A stretch of 64,000 nucleotides of DNA from Micromonospora chaiyaphumensis (lineage in GTDB: Bacteria; Actinomycetota; Actinomycetes; Mycobacteriales; Micromonosporaceae), in the NCBI RefSeq assembly GCF_900091435.1, contig NZ_FMCS01000003.1, positions 372,001 through 436,000 of the forward strand, read 5' to 3'. Of the stretch, positions 61,933 to 64,000 are shown piece by piece. Below the pieces are notes generated by a model that was not told the DNA's origin, ran no database searches, and saw only the letters and a program-made list of their open reading frames with translations. The stretch's first letter is position 1, and every line of letters begins with the position of its first letter. The translations under genes were made by a program, and so were the position numbers.

Positions 61933-62289
61933 TCAGGACTGGTGGCGGATCCGGGTGACCCGGACCTTGTAGGTGTCGGAGCGCAGGGTCAGGTGCAGCC
62001 ACGGGTAGCCGGCGGCTGCGGCGGTGCGCAGGGTGGTTGATCAGCGGGGTGGGCTGGTCGGTGAGGCGCAGGGTGCTGGCGAGGTCGTCGCCGCCGAGAT
62101 CCGGGTCGCGGCGGTGGCCGTCGGTGCGGGGTACCAACCGTGGGCGTAGACGACCGGGCTGCTGCCGGGTCGGTTCGGATCCTCCCGGCGCGGCAGGCCG
62201 CTGGACATCAGGTAGACGCCGTGGTCGTGGACCCACACCAGCGCGCTGGGGCAGGTGATGCCGTCTTGGTGCTCGGCGAACGAGGTCAC
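61933..62289 (-). pseudogene. DUF3085-like gene with two frameshifts
   Basis: From GTG 62289 frame one reads SFAEHQDGITCPSALVWVHD, GVYLMSSGLPRRED and VVYAHGWYPAP. Frame two gives DLGGDDLASTLRL and TDQPTPLIN. Frame three gives TLRTAAAAGYPWLHLTLRSD and TYKVRVTRIRHQS before the stop at 61933. Together they match the order of DUF3085 proteins (VYA block, GGDD block, final strands). Two indels, near 62105 and 62038, break it. Confidence 0.65.
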
Positions 62290-62300
62290 CTGGACTTCGG

Positions 62301-62594
62301 TCAGTCGATGCCTTCGACGATGCGGAAGTCGCGCTCGACGCCGTCGGAGAGGGCGACCAGCGCTTCCTGGTAGGCCGCACTCTCGTGCGCCGCGACGGCC
62401 TGCTCGAAGCTGTCGAACTCGACCAGGACGGTGCGCTCGGCGATTCCGGCGTCATGCGCCACGACCCGACCGCCACGGACGAGGGTCCGACCGCCCCCGG
62501 CCTTGACGGCCGGACCGGCCAGCTTGTTGTAGGCAGCCAGCTTCTCCGGGTCTGAAATGGTGCGGTAGACGCTGACCCAGTAGCCCTTGGGCAT
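62301..62594 (-). CDS. DUF1330 family protein
   Basis: This 97-residue ferredoxin-fold protein matches DUF1330 from end to end: GYWVSVYRTISDPEKLAAYN, GGRTLVRGG, AERTVLVEFDSFEQAVAAHE and YQEALVALSDGVERDFRIVE. The family has no settled reaction; structures show dimeric alpha/beta barrels like those of monooxygenases. ATG 62594 follows GGAGG by four bases. It lies 33 bases after the MFS gene and is probably co-transcribed with it. Confidence 0.92.
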   Translation of the reverse strand: MPKGYWVSVYRTISDPEKLAAYNKLAGPAVKAGGGRTLVRGGRVVAHDAGIAERTVLVEFDSFEQAVAAHESAAYQEALVALSDGVERDFRIVEGID

Positions 62595-62627
62595 GGAACC
62601 TCCAGTGTTGGGATGAGTGCATCTGAC

Positions 62628-64000
62628 TTACGGGTTGGTCTCGGACAAGCGTCGGCGGGCGAGAGCGAGGCTTGTCAGCGTCGTGATCGCCATGGCGCCG
62701 ATGCCGACCAGCGCCGCGGTGGTGTAAGCGCTGTCGTCGGGGAAGAGGTGGCCGGGGCCGGTGCCCGCGGCGAGGATCAGGCCGCCGATGGCGCTGCCCA
62801 GGGAGTACCCGACGCTGCGGACGACGTAGTTGAAGCTCATGGCGCTCGACGTCTCGCTCTTGGGGGTGACGGCCAGGATGACGCCGGGCATCGCGGCCGA
62901 GAAGCCGCCGACGCCGAAGCCGAGCACGCCCATCGCCGCGAACAGTTCGGCCACGTCCGACCGGGCCGCCGCGAACAGGGCGAACCCGCCGCCGACCACG
63001 ACGGCGCTGCCGGCCAGGAGCAGGGGGTCGGCGATCCGCGTCCGGGCCCGCGGCGTGAGCTTGCCGGCGACGAACCCCAGCACCGAGAACGGGATGAGGA
63101 CCAGCCCGGCGACGAAGGTCGTCAGCCCGAAGCCGTAGCCGACGCCGTGCGGCGTCTGCGCGTACCGGGTGATGAGCGTGAGCAGGAGGTACATGCCGAT
63201 CCCGCCGACGAGCATGGCGAGGTTCGCCCCGGCGACCGCCGGGTGCCGCACCGCCCGCACATCGACCAGGGGCGTCGTGCTGCGCAGCTCGATGACGGCC
63301 CATACGCAGAGCAGCACCACCGCAACGACGGCGAGGCCCGCCGCCACGGCGAGGTGCCGGCTCCACAGATTCCGTTCGCCGGAGAGGAACAGCACCAGGA
63401 GCAGCGCAGCGGCCAGGACAACCGCGCCTGCCACGTCCACGTGGGCGGAGCGGCCTTCGGGGGCTTCGGGCATGGAGCGCCACGCGGTCAGGAGGGCGGC
63501 GGCGGTGACGACCAGGCCGAGGCCGTAGGCGGCCCGTACCCCGCCGAGCTCGGCGAGCAGTGCGGCCAGCGGGTAGCCGACGCCGGCCCCGATGATCGAG
63601 ACCACCGAGATCAGGGCGATCACGGCCGCGCTGCGCTCCTCGGGGAGGTGGTCCCGGGCCACGCCCATCATCAGCGCCGTCAGCCCGAGCCCGACGCCCT
63701 GGGCCGCCCTGCCGGCCAGCAGCCACGCGAACGGCAGCGGCAGCACGGTGAGCGCGCTGCCGGCGACGACGACCGCCAGCGTGGCGAGGATCGTGGCCCG
63801 CCGGTGCGGACCGGCTCCGAGCCGGCCCAGGACCGGCGTGGCGACGGCGCCGCTGAGCAGCGCGACGGTCAGCGTCCACTGCGCGCTGCCGAGCGAGACG
63901 TGGAACGAGGTCGCCACGCTGGTGATGAGCGGCGTCCCGAGGCTGGCGACCGCCGCCACGACCAGAGCGATGAACATCAGGGCGGGGACCAGCAGCCGCG
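62628..64000 (-). CDS. MFS transporter (DHA2-like), 5' end beyond the window
   Basis: At least 457 residues are visible, with about 13 hydrophobic segments. Marks are TPVLGRLGAGPHRRATIL (motif A region), the antiporter-like VVSIIGAGVGYPLAALLAEL (motif C) and GVGYGFGLTTFVAGLVLIPF. The length and motif C suggest a drug-proton antiporter of the DHA2/14-helix type. The reading frame is still open at the right edge, so the true start is outside. The DUF1330 gene follows 33 bases downstream. Confidence 0.88.
   Translation of the reverse strand, partial: RLLVPALMFIALVVAAVASLGTPLITSVATSFHVSLGSAQWTLTVALLSGAVATPVLGRLGAGPHRRATILATLAVVVAGSALTVLPLPFAWLLAGRAAQGVGLGLTALMMGVARDHLPEERSAAVIALISVVSIIGAGVGYPLAALLAELGGVRAAYGLGLVVTAAALLTAWRSMPEAPEGRSAHVDVAGAVVLAAALLLVLFLSGERNLWSRHLAVAAGLAVVAVVLLCVWAVIELRSTTPLVDVRAVRHPAVAGANLAMLVGGIGMYLLLTLITRYAQTPHGVGYGFGLTTFVAGLVLIPFSVLGFVAGKLTPRARTRIADPLLLAGSAVVVGGGFALFAAARSDVAELFAAMGVLGFGVGGFSAAMPGVILAVTPKSETSSAMSFNYVVRSVGYSLGSAIGGLILAAGTGPGHLFPDDSAYTTAALVGIGAMAITTLTSLALARRRLSETNP

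Overview
The window comes from a high-GC actinobacterium, most likely of the family Micromonosporaceae. The reasons are the strong G/C bias at third codon positions, many GTG starts, frequent 4-8 base stop/start overlaps, BTAD/SARP-type regulators, DUF2637 and GPP34 proteins, and Actinobacteria-specific small families. Most of the window reads as accessory DNA. It holds several intact multi-gene systems set among decayed genes and insertion sequences.

1-12.5 kb: a truncated unknown gene, then a large protein that may be DrmE-like (DISARM) followed by a scrap of an N6-adenine methyltransferase. Next come a frameshifted FxLD-type RiPP methyltransferase, a helix-turn-helix/TPR regulator convergent with an S9 peptidase, and a six-gene operon (two small proteins, GPP34 protein, APC permease, two GNAT-like proteins).

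13-27.5 kb: a probable conflict/defence island. A Ser/Thr kinase and a partner of unknown fold are divergent from a tightly overlapping four-gene SMC-like operon (MukBEF/Wadjet-like, with no recognisable JetD). Beyond a decayed IS256-type element, an IS110 remnant and a tRNA-like scrap lies the most striking locus: a 1039-residue histidine kinase carrying two dsRNA-binding domains around an RNase III-like domain that lacks its catalytic acids. It is translationally coupled to a response regulator with a HEPN-like RNxxxH motif. I read this as a candidate dsRNA-sensing two-component system with an RNase-type output.

27.5-29.3 kb: gene graveyard (HNH nuclease with two in-frame stops, possible DUF6745 remnant, IS200/IS605 tnpA and tnpB remnants). 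29.4-37.4 kb: Hsp70-like ATPase with membrane domain, membrane-anchored BTAD protein, LysM-BTAD protein split at a C7 tract, and a DUF2637 protein; decamer repeats precede the LysM-BTAD gene.

38-44.9 kb: a second unusual two-component pair. A 1502-residue protein has two HATPase modules and two phosphoribosyltransferase-like modules and is coupled to a receiver-APH-kinase-fold protein. A small membrane protein is divergent from it.

45-64 kb: mostly chromosomal-type genes: zinc-ribbon protein, ArsR regulator divergent from a frameshifted MFS gene, several conserved hypotheticals, a SCO6745-family protein, a DUF4352-type lipoprotein-like protein, tRNA-Gly(GCC) and tRNA-Val(GAC), a large LuxR ATPase regulator divergent from a small membrane protein, a DUF3085-like pseudogene, a DUF1330 protein and an MFS gene that runs off the end.

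All family assignments are from reading motifs by eye. No database search or structure prediction was run.
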